Below are positions 17,947 through 26,505 of a stretch of 43,638 nucleotides of DNA, piece after piece; within the stretch, counting starts at the first letter, position 1; every line of letters starts with the position of its first letter. The stretch is taken from the NCBI GenBank assembly GCA_022424905.1, contig JAKMGP010000167.1:1-43638 (forward strand), written 5' to 3'. The position numbers were made by a program, and so were the translations under genes. The notes beneath the pieces are model-generated. The model had not been told where the DNA came from. It ran no database searches and saw only the letters and a list, made by a program, of their open reading frames with translations. Origin of the DNA: Akkermansiaceae bacterium. Lineage in GTDB: Bacteria > Verrucomicrobiota > Verrucomicrobiia > Verrucomicrobiales > Akkermansiaceae.

Positions 17947-18747
17947 CTAGGAAGCAGCTGGCTGGCTTCCACCTTCAGCGGGCTTGTTTTGATTATTATC
18001 CGGGCGGCCACCTCCACCACCACGGCGATCACCACCGCCACGGTTTCCTCCTGGACCTCCTGGACCTCCTGGACCGCGGCGACGCGGGCGATCATGACCT
18101 GGAGGGCGTGCCCCTTTATCCGAATCCTCGTTTTTATTGATCCAGCACTTTACGCCAATAATTCCATAAACAGTCTTGGCTTCCGCGAAACCATAGTCGA
18201 TGGGAACGCGAAGAGTTTGAAGAGGCACCTTTCCTTCGCGATACCACTCAGCACGAGCAATATCAGCACCACCGAGACGACCGGCGCAACGGATACGAAT
18301 TCCGTTAGCCCCAAAGTCCATCGCAGTCTGAACAGCGCGCTTCATCGCACGACGGAAAGCGATTCGGCGTTCGAGCTGGATGACCACCTGCTCGCAGACG
18401 CATTGGGAATCGAGCTCAGGTTTGCGAATCTCAACAATATCGATCTTAACCTGTGAACCCCCAGCGATTTTGGAGATTGCGTTGGTCATAAGCTCGATCT
18501 CAGACCCCTTACGTCCGATAACAAGACCTGGACGAGAGGTATGAAGAGTAACACGCACGCTATTCCAAGCGCGCTCGATGATCACTTTGGCAAGGGCGGC
18601 GCCCTGAAGGCGGCCGGCGATGTATTTCCGGATCGTCAGATCTTCGTGGAGCTTATTCGTGTAGTCTTCGCCTTCGGCATACCACTTGGAGCGCCAGTCT
18701 TTGTTGACCGCGAGGCGGAAACCGATTGGATTAACTTTTTGTCCCAT
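17947..18747 (-). CDS. rpsC: 30S ribosomal protein S3 with Gly/Arg-rich C-terminal tail
   Basis: A 266-residue protein. The core (residues 1 to about 203) has the MGQKVNPIGFRLAVNKDW start, the KH domain with PGLVIGRKGSEIE (73-85), and the C-terminal domain with GANGIRIRCAGRLGGADIAR (146-165). S3 lines the mRNA entry channel and contributes to the ribosome's helicase activity. Residues 204-266 are an extension rich in Gly, Pro, Arg and Asn, with repeated GPGG, NRGGG and DRRGGGGG units, ending in a Pro/Ala/Gly/Ser segment. Many bacteria carry variable S3 tails, but this RGG-like composition parallels the one on S5 in the same operon. The gene lies 31 bases after rplV. Confidence 0.96.
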   Translation of the reverse strand: MGQKVNPIGFRLAVNKDWRSKWYAEGEDYTNKLHEDLTIRKYIAGRLQGAALAKVIIERAWNSVRVTLHTSRPGLVIGRKGSEIELMTNAISKIAGGSQVKIDIVEIRKPELDSQCVCEQVVIQLERRIAFRRAMKRAVQTAMDFGANGIRIRCAGRLGGADIARAEWYREGKVPLQTLRVPIDYGFAEAKTVYGIIGVKCWINKNEDSDKGARPPGHDRPRRRGPGGPGGPGGNRGGGDRRGGGGGRPDNNQNKPAEGGSQPAAS

Positions 18748-18778
18748 GATTCTATAGAGGTAAATTGTTCAGTTTGGC

Positions 18779-19309
18779 TTATTCAGCGGACTCTTTGGCG
18801 GCTTCAGTTTCTTCGACGACCTCAGCAGGAGCTTCAGTTTCTTCGGCAGGAGCTTCAGTTTCTTCGGCAGGAGCTTCCTCTTTCTTAGCAGCAGGCTTGG
18901 CACCAGCCCCAAAGAGAGATTTGATGGTATCGCGTTTCTTGGGTTTGCCAGAGCGTTGCTTTTCTTCAGGAGCCTCGAATTCGTCGGTCAGAGTGATGAA
19001 AATATGACTTTGGCGTTTGCGAATTGCACCAGCGGAACCGCGAGCACGGGGCTTGAAACGCTTCAGAGTGGGTCCTTCCCCTACAACCGCTTCCTTCACG
19101 ATGAGTTCATCGGCCGAGAGCTCATGGTTGTTCTCGGCGTTAGCAATCGCGCTTTCCAAGGTCTTAAAGATGAGGCGAGCAGATTTCTTAGGAGTATATT
19201 TCAACGCGTCAAGAGCATCGGAGACGGGAAGCCCCTGAATTTCGCGAACAACGTGTCGTGCTTTTTTCGGAGAAATCCGAGCGTATTTTGTGGTCGAACG
19301 AACTAACAT
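18779..19309 (-). CDS. rplV: 50S ribosomal protein L22 with acidic repeat tail
   Basis: A 176-residue protein, against about 110 in E. coli. I choose the ATG at 19309: the family N-terminus (RSTTKYARISPKKARHVVRE) starts there, whereas a longer start would overlap the upstream gene. The core (1 to about 112) includes the RFKPRARGSAGAIRKRQSHI hairpin that reaches into the exit tunnel. Residues 113-176 form an extension: a basic part (about 117-143, with GKPKKRD) and then an acidic Glu/Ala/Pro/Thr part with repeated ETEAPAE units. The tail starts from the end of L22 on the ribosome surface near the tunnel exit. It follows an inserted secreted-protein gene by 19 bases. Confidence 0.95.
   Translation of the reverse strand: MLVRSTTKYARISPKKARHVVREIQGLPVSDALDALKYTPKKSARLIFKTLESAIANAENNHELSADELIVKEAVVGEGPTLKRFKPRARGSAGAIRKRQSHIFITLTDEFEAPEEKQRSGKPKKRDTIKSLFGAGAKPAAKKEEAPAEETEAPAEETEAPAEVVEETEAAKESAE
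18831..18872. repeat. Tandem 21-bp repeat in the rplV tail
   Basis: Two adjacent identical 21-bp units (GCTTCAGTTTCTTCGGCAGG plus A on the plus strand) encode the repeated seven-residue ETEAPAE motif on the minus strand. A diverged copy precedes them (18801-18830). The array keeps frame and explains how the acidic tail may expand or shrink by slippage. Confidence 0.85.
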
Positions 19310-19328
19310 CAGTTTGTCGGGTGAGATT

Positions 19329-20036
19329 TTATAGAGTAATGATTTTTGCGAGGTCACCGGGTTGAACCGTGACATCAGGATTGTTGAGGGGAAGCAAGAG
19401 GAGTCCGCTTACATCGGCCCTGACGAGACCAACCGAAGAGTCACAAATGTGTGTGCCAGAGCGTTCGATGCGAAAACGCATTCCGACTCCAACATCTGCA
19501 TCGGAACCCGCGTTGATCACAACGAGGCCAGATTCGGAATCAACTGTAACAACGCGAGCTTCCCGGATACTGCCTTTCTCGATCTTGCGCTTAGGCTGCT
19601 GACGCTGTCCAAGCGCAACTTCGAGTTCGCGAAGCTTAACCTCTACTTCCTTGCGGAATTCAGGATTCGAAGCAACAGCGGTGCGCAGATAGTTTTTAAT
19701 GATCGGTAGAAGGCTGCCAAGAGAATCCTCGAGCTGGACGAGGTTCTCGCGCGCAACTTGATAATCAGAAACGGCGTTAAGCAGCTTGGTGTCGCGGTCC
19801 TCAAAGAGATCCCTGCCCCGTAGAGCGAGATATTCGCGAATCTCTTTCAAAGCCTTCGTCTTGCTGTCCTCTCTTTCGAGCGATGCGCTCAAGCTCGTAT
19901 TCAAATTCGCTAGCTGAAGTTTCAACTGACGATTCTCGCGCTCAAGCTTTTCGGACATGGTCTCCTGAGCACCAGCTACCATTGCACCGAGAGCAAAAAG
20001 CCCGGTGAGGAGTAACTTGGTGGATGGAAAACGCAT
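19329..20036 (-). CDS. Secreted coiled-coil protein inserted between rpsS and rplV
   Basis: A 235-residue protein read from the ATG at 20036. This start gives a good signal peptide (MRFPSTKLLLTGLFALGAMV, cleavage expected after A-G-A at residue 23); upstream starts overlap rpsS. The mature protein has a long heptad-like helical region (about 28-150, with EKLERENRQLKLQLANLN) and a C-terminal beta-rich domain (about 165-235, with VVTVDSESGLVVINAGSDAD, then VGVGMRFRIER, and a closing QPGDLAKI). The end domain resembles small beta-barrel modules such as the FlgT C-terminal type; that resemblance is a guess. It is exported and has no evident ribosomal role, yet is spaced 19 bases from each neighbour in the S10 gene order, so co-expression with ribosomal proteins is expected. 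Confidence 0.8.
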   Translation of the reverse strand: MRFPSTKLLLTGLFALGAMVAGAQETMSEKLERENRQLKLQLANLNTSLSASLEREDSKTKALKEIREYLALRGRDLFEDRDTKLLNAVSDYQVARENLVQLEDSLGSLLPIIKNYLRTAVASNPEFRKEVEVKLRELEVALGQRQQPKRKIEKGSIREARVVTVDSESGLVVINAGSDADVGVGMRFRIERSGTHICDSSVGLVRADVSGLLLLPLNNPDVTVQPGDLAKIITL

Positions 20037-20055
20037 AATGAAGGTTTCTAGAAGC

Positions 20056-20325
20056 TTACTTTTTACCAATTCCGCCGTGAGCCTTGAAAATACGAGTAGG
20101 CGAAAACTCACCTAGCTTGTGGCCCACCATGTTTTCGGAAACGAAAACAGGAATGAAGGTTTTTCCGTTGTGAACGGCGAAGTTGTGACCGACGAAGTCC
20201 GGAGTAATCATGGAGCGGCGGCTCCAGGTCTTGATGGGCTTTTTATTGCCCGACTCGACTGCGGCATCAATCTTGAGCAGAAGCTTCTGATCGACGTAAG
20301 GACCTTTTTTCAATGAACGTGCCAT
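20056..20325 (-). CDS. rpsS: 30S ribosomal protein S19
   Basis: An 89-residue protein of standard length. [18 protein letters not shown] at the start, the [15 protein letters not shown] segment and [19 protein letters not shown] are diagnostic. S19 lies in the 30S head and contacts the A-site and P-site tRNA region with S13. It follows rplB by 33 bases; rplV does not follow directly because a secreted-protein gene intervenes. Confidence 0.97.
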   Translation of the reverse strand: MARSLKKGPYVDQKLLLKIDAAVESGNKKPIKTWSRRSMITPDFVGHNFAVHNGKTFIPVFVSENMVGHKLGEFSPTRIFKAHGGIGKK

Positions 20326-20358
20326 AATGAAATTTTGTTAAGTGACTTGCAGTTTAAA

Positions 20359-21201
20359 TTACTTGCGCTTGGACTTGCGACGGTCTTCCACAATGAATGT
20401 TGAATTCTTGTGCTTGCGGCGAGTTTTCTGCCCCTTGGTGTGTCCCCAAGGAGATTTGAGGTGTTGACGACCACCCCCTGATTTAGATTTACCTTCACCA
20501 CCGCCATTGGGGTGATCGACAGGATTCATACACATTCCACGAACGGAAGGACGCTTGCCCTGCCATCGGGTCCGCCCAGCCTTGCCAGAAACCTCGTTCA
20601 TGTGATCGCGATTACCGACCGTGCCGATAGTTGCGTAGCTTTCTTGGTGAAATTTACGAAGTTCACCTGAAGGCATCTTAACGAATGCATAACCCTCATC
20701 GCGAGAAGCCAGAATCGCTTGCTGACCAGCAGCACGAGCAATCTTACCACCGGATCCGGGACGGATTTCGATATTGTGAATGGCAGTTCCGAGAGGAACA
20801 TTTTTGAGAGGCATAGCATTACCAACCTTTGGCTCAACGCTTTCCCCAGCCTCAACCTTGTGTCCATCAGTGAGACCAGATGGGGCAAGAATGTAGGACT
20901 TGGTTCCATCCTTATATTCCAGGAGTGCGATGCGGCAGGTTCGATTAGGATCGTATTCAATCCCGACTACAGTCGCGACCTCGTCGCGCTTAGTTCTCTT
21001 GAAGTCGATGAGACGATACTTCTTTTTATGGCCACCGCCGATGTGGCGCATGGTGATACGGCCCTGGTTATTGCGACCACCGGAGCGTTTTTTGACTTCG
21101 AGGAGGCTTTTTTCAGGCTTTGACTTGGTAATCTCGTCAAATCCCGGAAGCATCTTGTAACGATTTGCGGGAGTGACGGGCTTAAAACTTTTCAGAGGCA
21201 T
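20359..21201 (-). CDS. rplB: 50S ribosomal protein L2
   Basis: A 280-residue protein of normal length. [40 protein letters not shown], the [20 protein letters not shown] region and the strictly conserved [21 protein letters not shown] (with the functionally important His near the peptidyl-transferase centre) are all present. It ends in the usual basic tail. It follows rplW by 40 bases. Confidence 0.98.
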   Translation of the reverse strand: MPLKSFKPVTPANRYKMLPGFDEITKSKPEKSLLEVKKRSGGRNNQGRITMRHIGGGHKKKYRLIDFKRTKRDEVATVVGIEYDPNRTCRIALLEYKDGTKSYILAPSGLTDGHKVEAGESVEPKVGNAMPLKNVPLGTAIHNIEIRPGSGGKIARAAGQQAILASRDEGYAFVKMPSGELRKFHQESYATIGTVGNRDHMNEVSGKAGRTRWQGKRPSVRGMCMNPVDHPNGGGEGKSKSGGGRQHLKSPWGHTKGQKTRRKHKNSTFIVEDRRKSKRK

Positions 21202-21241
21202 TAGAATGATCCTTTCTGAGTGGGGTTACTAAAATTATAAA

Positions 21242-21526
21242 TTAGAAGAGGCCGAGGGAGTCACCGTCCTTAAGGCGGACGATGGCTTTCTTCCAGGCGG
21301 GAGTGCGTCCAGCATCAGCGCGACGACGGCGCTTAGCCTTACCTGCACAATTGGCAGTGCGGACACCGAGAACTTTCACTTTGAAGTGCTTCTCGACGGC
21401 ATTTTTAATCTCAATCTTGTTGGCGTGACGATCGACCTTTAAGGTGTAGGCGTTCTCCTTCTCCTGAAGAAGAGTGGCCTTTTCCGACATGCGGACAGTA
21501 TCGATGATGCGGTAAATATCTCTCAT
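21242..21526 (-). CDS. rplW: 50S ribosomal protein L23
   Basis: A 94-residue protein, the usual length. The N-terminal IDTVRMSEKATLLQEKENAY and the loop with a Lys/Arg-rich AGKAKRRRRADAG identify L23, which sits at the tunnel exit and docks trigger factor and SRP. The first ATG (21526) fits the family pattern better than the internal Met at residue 13. It is 15 bases after rplD. Confidence 0.95.
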   Translation of the reverse strand: MRDIYRIIDTVRMSEKATLLQEKENAYTLKVDRHANKIEIKNAVEKHFKVKVLGVRTANCAGKAKRRRRADAGRTPAWKKAIVRLKDGDSLGLF

Positions 21527-21541
21527 GGCTAGCTGAATGGT

Positions 21542-22147
21542 TTAGGCGGTGCGTTGAGCGAGGGTTTCGAGGGCGTCATCAACGATAATAACATCACCCC
21601 AAAAGAGGAGCTCTTCCACGTTGACGTTCTCGGCGGTTTGTAGGAGTGCCCATGTTAAGTTGCGCTCGGCACGGTAAGTTTCTTCACTAAAGGACTTCCC
21701 AACGATGATCACGCGAGCGGCGTCGGAAACTTCACGAATAGCCGTGACGATGTCCTTCGTTTTTCCAGAAGCAACCTCGAAGGAATTGACGCTATGGACC
21801 ACACCTTCATTTATTTTTTCTCCAAGAACGCGGCGCAAAGCGAGAGTGCGGACTTTCTTGGAAACCGTTTTAGCGTAGGAGCGGTTGCGAGGCCCGAAAG
21901 CAACGCCACCCCCGACAAAGATCGGAGCTTTCCGATCCCCGTGGCGGGCACCACCGGTGCCTTTCTGACGATACATCTTTTTACCAGTTCCGCGGACCTC
22001 TCCGCGAGTCTTGGCTTGAGCGGTTCCGGAACGGCGATTGGCTTGGTATGCAACGACGAGGTCGTGCACGGCTTGGCTGCCCTTGGAACCATCAGCGATG
22101 AGCTGAATCTTGGCCTTTTCGGCGTCTTGAATTGTGAATGCTGACAT
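21542..22147 (-). CDS. rplD: 50S ribosomal protein L4
   Basis: A 201-residue protein of standard length. The extended tunnel loop is recognisable by GTAQAKTRGEVRGTGKKMYR and QKGTGGARHGDRKAPIFVGG; the C-terminal part has the VIIVGKSFSEE region. In E. coli L4 also represses its own operon, but no S10 leader equivalent is placed directly upstream here because rpsJ follows fusA. It lies 27 bases after rplC. Confidence 0.97.
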   Translation of the reverse strand: MSAFTIQDAEKAKIQLIADGSKGSQAVHDLVVAYQANRRSGTAQAKTRGEVRGTGKKMYRQKGTGGARHGDRKAPIFVGGGVAFGPRNRSYAKTVSKKVRTLALRRVLGEKINEGVVHSVNSFEVASGKTKDIVTAIREVSDAARVIIVGKSFSEETYRAERNLTWALLQTAENVNVEELLFWGDVIIVDDALETLAQRTA

Positions 22148-22174
22148 GGATCAGGTTCTTTCTAAAACTGGGAT

Positions 22175-22828
22175 TTACTTGGCTGCGGTTCTTTTAAGAG
22201 CTGGACGAACGGTGACATAAGCACCGTTGTGTCCGGGAACCGAACCGGAGATGAGGAGGACTCCGTCTTCCTGACGGACTTGAACAATTTTGAGATTTTG
22301 GGTGGTGCGACGGACAGTCCCATCATGTCCGGGCATCTTCTGGTTTTTCCATACTCGAGCAGGGGTCGAGCCAGCACCAATCGCACCAGTTCTCCGGTGC
22401 ATCATGTGCCCGTGACCGTCAGGCTGACCATTGTGGCCGTGACGCTTCACGTTACCTTGAAAACCTTTTCCTTTTGTGGTTCCGATCACGTCAACCCACT
22501 GACCGTCCTCGAAAAGAGCAGCGCCCGGATGACCCTCTTCCTTATTAGGAAGATCGGCATCGCTGTCGAAGCGAAACTCTTTAATGAGTTTTTTGGCACC
22601 GGTCGCCCCTTGCTTTGCCTGGTGAGTGCGCTCAGGAAGATTGACGCGGCGCTCCTTCTGATCGTCATATGCGACCTGAATAGCAGAGTAGCCATCAGTC
22701 TCCGTGGTTTTCACCTGAAGCAATTCATTTCCGTTCACGTCGACGACAGTGACGGGGATCATGCAGCCTGCCTCTGCGTCAAAAACGCGAGTCATACCGA
22801 CTTTTTTACCGAGGATTCCGAGTGACAT
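22175..22828 (-). CDS. rplC: 50S ribosomal protein L3
   Basis: A 217-residue protein of usual length. SLGILGKKVGMTRVFDAEAG opens the protein, and VIGTTKGKGFQGNVKRHGHN and RRTGAIGAGSTPARVWKNQK form the conserved central region that reaches the peptidyl-transferase centre. The Gln in the GHNGQPDGHG segment is a candidate target for PrmB-type methylation. It follows rpsJ by 43 bases. Confidence 0.97.
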   Translation of the reverse strand: MSLGILGKKVGMTRVFDAEAGCMIPVTVVDVNGNELLQVKTTETDGYSAIQVAYDDQKERRVNLPERTHQAKQGATGAKKLIKEFRFDSDADLPNKEEGHPGAALFEDGQWVDVIGTTKGKGFQGNVKRHGHNGQPDGHGHMMHRRTGAIGAGSTPARVWKNQKMPGHDGTVRRTTQNLKIVQVRQEDGVLLISGSVPGHNGAYVTVRPALKRTAAK

Positions 22829-22871
22829 GGGTCTAGGTTCCGTTTGGATAATTTAGTTTAAAGAGGAAAAA

Positions 22872-23177
22872 TTAAATGTGGATCTGAATATCAACACCAG
22901 CGGGAAGATTCAGCTTCTTGAGCTCATCAACAGTACGGGCAGTGGGATCAACGATATCGAGGAGGCGCTTGTGTGTGCGAACTTCAAACTGGTCAGCAGC
23001 CTTTTTGTTGACGTGAACCGAGCTATTAACGGAAAATTTTTCGATCCGTGTTGGCAGAGGGACAGGGCCGGCGACTTTAGCACCGGTGCGCTTAGCAGTC
23101 TCGACAATCTCGACAGTGGAGCGATCGATAGCCCGGTGGTCAAATGCGCGAAGGCGGATGCGGATTTTCTGGTTCAT
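22872..23177 (-). CDS. rpsJ: 30S ribosomal protein S10
   Basis: A 101-residue protein, the usual length. [40 protein letters not shown] and [15 protein letters not shown] are diagnostic. S10 lies in the 30S head and also, in E. coli, pairs with NusB in antitermination. It follows fusA by 43 bases; the tuf gene that commonly separates fusA and rpsJ is not present. Confidence 0.97.
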   Translation of the reverse strand: MNQKIRIRLRAFDHRAIDRSTVEIVETAKRTGAKVAGPVPLPTRIEKFSVNSSVHVNKKAADQFEVRTHKRLLDIVDPTARTVDELKKLNLPAGVDIQIHI

Positions 23178-23220
23178 GATGAAAAGGTTTCTGGTGGGAT
23201 GATTGTTATTTTAAGTAGGC

Positions 23221-25380
23221 TTAGTATCCGCCACCGCGTTCGGCGACGAGTTTATCAACTACGTTGCGAGGCACTTCCTCGAAGCACTTAGGCTCCATCG
23301 AATAAGAAGCACGGCCGGATGAAAGGGTGCGAACGTCCGTGGAATATCCGAACATCTCGGAAAGGGGGACGGTTGCGGAAACATTAGCAACAATGCCTTT
23401 GGTCTTGATCTCTTGAATTTGACCACGGCGGCGATTAAGATCACCCATGATGTCTCCTTGAAACTCGTCGGGTGTCGCAATTTCGACATCCATGATAGGC
23501 TCCAAAAGAATAGGCGAAGCCGCCTTCAAAGCCTCCTTGATCGCAAAGATAGCGGCAATCTTGAATGAGTTGTCACTGGAATCGACTTCGTGGAAGGAAC
23601 CGCCGGTAACGCTTGCGTGGACATCAACAACCGGATAGCCGGCTACCAAACCGTTCGTAAGGGCTTCCTTGATCCCCTTCATGATAGCCGGGATGTATTC
23701 TTTTGGAAAATCGCTCGCGGAAGCATTATCCTCGGTAGTGATCCCCTCACCTTGTTTGTTAGGCGAGAGGCTGAGAGTGACATGACCGTATGCCGCCTTG
23801 CCAGCAAGAGCAGCATCACGGATGAATTTTCCATCGCCCTGAGCAGTTGCAGATACTGTTTCGCGATAAGCGATTTGTGGTTTACCCACATTCGCCTGCA
23901 CCCCAAACTCACGTTTGAGGCGATCGATGATGACTTCGAGGTGAAGCTCGCCCATTCCAGCAATGATGGTCTGCCCAGTCTCCTCGTCAGTCTTGACCAC
24001 AAAGGTAGGATCTTCGTCAGAAAGGCGATCGAGTCCGATGACCATCTTGTCCGAGTCAGCCTTAGTTCTGGGCTCAACAGCCATCGAGATCACAGGCTCA
24101 GGAAAACTTGGTGGCTCTAAGAGCACGCCGGCTTGTTGGTGGGAAAGAGTGTCACCAGTTTGAACATTCTTGAGGCCAACGAGAGCCGCGATGTCACCAG
24201 CAAAGCAGGTCTCAATTTCTTCGTGCTTATCAGCCTGAACCTGAATCAAACGACCCACACGCTCCTTGGTTTGCGTCCGCGGATTATAAATCATGTCTCC
24301 CTTGGAGACGGTTCCACTGTAAATTCGGAAAAAAATAAGTTTACCGAAATATTTGTCAGCCCAAAGCTTGAACGCGAGGGCACAGAACTTAGCGTCGTCA
24401 GTCGTCTCAACCTTGACGATCTTTTCTTCGCTTTCAGGATCAAGCCCTTCGGCGGCAGGAATCTCTAGTGGACTTGGAAGATAGTCAACAACCGCATCGA
24501 GGAGATACTGGACTCCCTTGTTTTTGAAAGCTGAACCACCAGCGATTGGCACCAACTGGTTGGCGATTGTAGCGCGGCGAAGACCAGCCTTGAGATCAGC
24601 AACCGAAATCGGCTCCTCCATGAGGAACATCTCGCCAATCTGCTCATCGACATCTGCAACAGCCTCGAGTAGTTCCGAATATGCCTCCCCAGCAAGGGCG
24701 AGCTGATCGGCGTCCAAATCAGCGACGTCGTAAGTCGAACCAAGGATGTCATCATCCTTGTAAAGAACAGCTTTTTTATTGAGAACGTCGATTTGACCCC
24801 GAAGATTTTCCTCAGAACCGATTGGAATCAAAATGCGAACGGTGCGTGCACCGAGCTTTTCCTGGACTTCTTTGACCGCAGCGTCGAAATCAGCCCCAAT
24901 TCGGTCCATCTTGTTGACGAAGACGATACGGGGAACATTGTAAGTGGTTGCCTGGCGCCAAACTGTTTCGGATTGGGGTTGGACTCCGGCAACTCCACAA
25001 AAAACGACAATTGCACCATCCAAAACACGAAGCGATCGTTCTACCTCTGCCGTGAAATCAACATGACCGGGGGTATCGATAATGTTGATACGCTGGTTGT
25101 CACCGGTAAAGAGCTTTGAGACCCCGTCTTCTTTTTGCTGCATCCACTGGCAAGTGACAGCAGCTGAAGTGATGGTGATCCCGCGCTCCCGTTCTTGTTC
25201 CATATGATCAGTGGTGGTTGCACCATCGTGCACCTCCCCGATCCGATGGATCATTCCTGTGTAGAAGAGTATACGCTCGGTAAGCGTGGTCTTTCCCGCA
25301 TCGATGTGCGCAGCAATCCCAATGTTCCGTGTCCTCTCAAGAGGAACGGGACGGGTTGGGGATTGCGCAACTTTGCTCAT
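23221..25380 (-). CDS. fusA: Elongation factor G
   Basis: A 719-residue translational GTPase that catalyses translocation. GTPase motifs are complete: AHIDAGKT (residues 24-31), the switch I region with RERGITITSAA, DTPGH (102-106) and NKMD (156-159). Domains II to V follow, including the domain IV loop near the end that enters the decoding site and the closing region with SGRASYSMEPKCFEEVP. It has the usual length and start (MSKVAQ then NIGIAAHID). It lies 20 bases after rpsG and 43 before rpsJ. Confidence 0.98.
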   Translation of the reverse strand: MSKVAQSPTRPVPLERTRNIGIAAHIDAGKTTLTERILFYTGMIHRIGEVHDGATTTDHMEQERERGITITSAAVTCQWMQQKEDGVSKLFTGDNQRINIIDTPGHVDFTAEVERSLRVLDGAIVVFCGVAGVQPQSETVWRQATTYNVPRIVFVNKMDRIGADFDAAVKEVQEKLGARTVRILIPIGSEENLRGQIDVLNKKAVLYKDDDILGSTYDVADLDADQLALAGEAYSELLEAVADVDEQIGEMFLMEEPISVADLKAGLRRATIANQLVPIAGGSAFKNKGVQYLLDAVVDYLPSPLEIPAAEGLDPESEEKIVKVETTDDAKFCALAFKLWADKYFGKLIFFRIYSGTVSKGDMIYNPRTQTKERVGRLIQVQADKHEEIETCFAGDIAALVGLKNVQTGDTLSHQQAGVLLEPPSFPEPVISMAVEPRTKADSDKMVIGLDRLSDEDPTFVVKTDEETGQTIIAGMGELHLEVIIDRLKREFGVQANVGKPQIAYRETVSATAQGDGKFIRDAALAGKAAYGHVTLSLSPNKQGEGITTEDNASASDFPKEYIPAIMKGIKEALTNGLVAGYPVVDVHASVTGGSFHEVDSSDNSFKIAAIFAIKEALKAASPILLEPIMDVEIATPDEFQGDIMGDLNRRRGQIQEIKTKGIVANVSATVPLSEMFGYSTDVRTLSSGRASYSMEPKCFEEVPRNVVDKLVAERGGGY

Positions 25381-25400
25381 CAGACTCGCGGGAAAAAAAA

Positions 25401-25874
25401 TTAGAAGCGGAAGTGGGCGAAGGCACGGTTTGCCTGGGCCATTTTGTGCACGTCGTCGCGTTTGCGAACCGAGTTGCCGGTATTGTTGGCAGCATCCTTG
25501 ATCTCGTTGGCGAGAGCGACGTGCATTGGGGTACCCTTCTTGGCACGAGCGAAAGTGATAATCCAGCGCATGCCGAGGGACTCGGAGCGATTTGAGTCCA
25601 CCTCTAATGGCACCTGATAGGTGGCTCCACCGACACGACGTGATTTAACCTCTACGCGGGGCTTCGCATTCTCGATAGCGCGATTGACGATCTCAAGAGG
25701 ATCAATCGTATCAGTGCCTTCGTTGGCGCGATCGATAGCGGCATAGACGATACGCTCTGCGAGGGAACGTTTGCCATCTTTCATCACTTTCGAGATCAAG
25801 CGACCGACAACTTGACTGTCGAACTTGGGATCCTTGTAAACTTTGGCTGGGTAGACTCTTTTTCTGCGTGCCAT
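25401..25874 (-). CDS. rpsG: 30S ribosomal protein S7
   Basis: A 157-residue protein of standard length. ARRKRVYPAKVYKDPKFDSQ, the PRVEVKSRRVGGATYQVPLE hairpin and a basic C-terminus with RKRDDVHKMAQANRAFAHFR are diagnostic. S7 nucleates assembly of the 30S head and, in E. coli, represses the str operon at the rpsL-rpsG junction. Here that junction is only 30 bases, too short for the E. coli-type operator to fit between the genes. Confidence 0.97.
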   Translation of the reverse strand: MARRKRVYPAKVYKDPKFDSQVVGRLISKVMKDGKRSLAERIVYAAIDRANEGTDTIDPLEIVNRAIENAKPRVEVKSRRVGGATYQVPLEVDSNRSESLGMRWIITFARAKKGTPMHVALANEIKDAANNTGNSVRKRDDVHKMAQANRAFAHFRF

Positions 25875-25904
25875 GAAATTGGTTGGTCAGAGATTAAAAT
25901 AAAA

Positions 25905-26276
25905 TTATTTAGGCTTTTTGGCACCATACTTTGAGCGCCCCTGTTTGCGGCCGTCCACCCCAAGGGTATCGAGTGAGCCTCGGACGATGTGATAACGCAC
26001 ACCTGGCAAATCCTTCACTCGACCACCACGGATAAGAACAATCGAGTGTTCTTGGAGGTTATGACCCTCACCGCCAATGTAAGCGATGACTTCATACCCG
26101 TTGGTAAGGCGGACCTTGGCAACCTTACGAAGCGCGGAGTTAGGCTTCTTTGGTGTGCGAGTGTAAACTTGGAGACAAACGCCACGGCGCTGTGGGCAGT
26201 TATTCAAAGCCGGTGACTTGGACTTGGTTACTGCTTTCTTACGACCTTTGCGGACGAGTTGATTAATGGTGGGCAT
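25905..26276 (-). CDS. rpsL: 30S ribosomal protein S12
   Basis: A 123-residue protein of standard length and the first gene of the long operon. The decoding loops are wild-type with respect to streptomycin: [11 protein letters not shown] retains the lysines at 43-44, and GRVKDLPG retains Lys88, next to Asp89, the residue that is methylthiolated in many bacteria. Upstream lie a candidate promoter and a long stem-loop. The ATG at 26276 opens the family N-terminus ([13 protein letters not shown]). Confidence 0.98.
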   Translation of the reverse strand: MPTINQLVRKGRKKAVTKSKSPALNNCPQRRGVCLQVYTRTPKKPNSALRKVAKVRLTNGYEVIAYIGGEGHNLQEHSIVLIRGGRVKDLPGVRYHIVRGSLDTLGVDGRKQGRSKYGAKKPK

Positions 26277-26345
26277 AATGCGATCGTTTTGGGATGGCGG
26301 TTAAGCGGGTTTGTAAAGTATTGAGGAATTGTAAAATTGTGGCAT

Positions 26346-26422
26346 GCGCTGGTTCTCAACCGGAAAAGTGCGCCGGGAGGTCCAGCGAGATTCCTCGCAA
26401 GAGCCATTTTTCCGGTGAGCGC
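26346..26422 (-). promoter_or_regulatory. Long stem-loop in the rpsL 5' leader
   Basis: Complementary arms ACCGGAAAA (26359-26367) and TTTTCCGGT (26408-26416) are flanked by further pairing (GCGC at 26346-26349 with GCGC at 26419-26422, and CTC 26355-26357 with GAG 26417-26419, partly as alternatives). They enclose a perfect hairpin GCGAG/CTCGC (26385-26389 with 26394-26398). It starts 70 bases before the rpsL ATG and would be in the leader mRNA if transcription starts near 26499. No T-run follows, so it is likely a structural or regulatory leader element. Confidence 0.5.
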
Positions 26423-26505
26423 CCGATAGTTGATTTCCTAACAAAGGGCCTTAATCGTTGAATTCTCAATGAATTCATGATGTCAGGCCCGATTTGCGGG
26501 CCGCG

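Noticed and set aside
18801-18880. The tandem repeat near the end of rplV as a CRISPR or mobile-element trace.
   Set aside because: The 21-bp units are adjacent with no spacers, are in frame and encode a repeated acidic motif.
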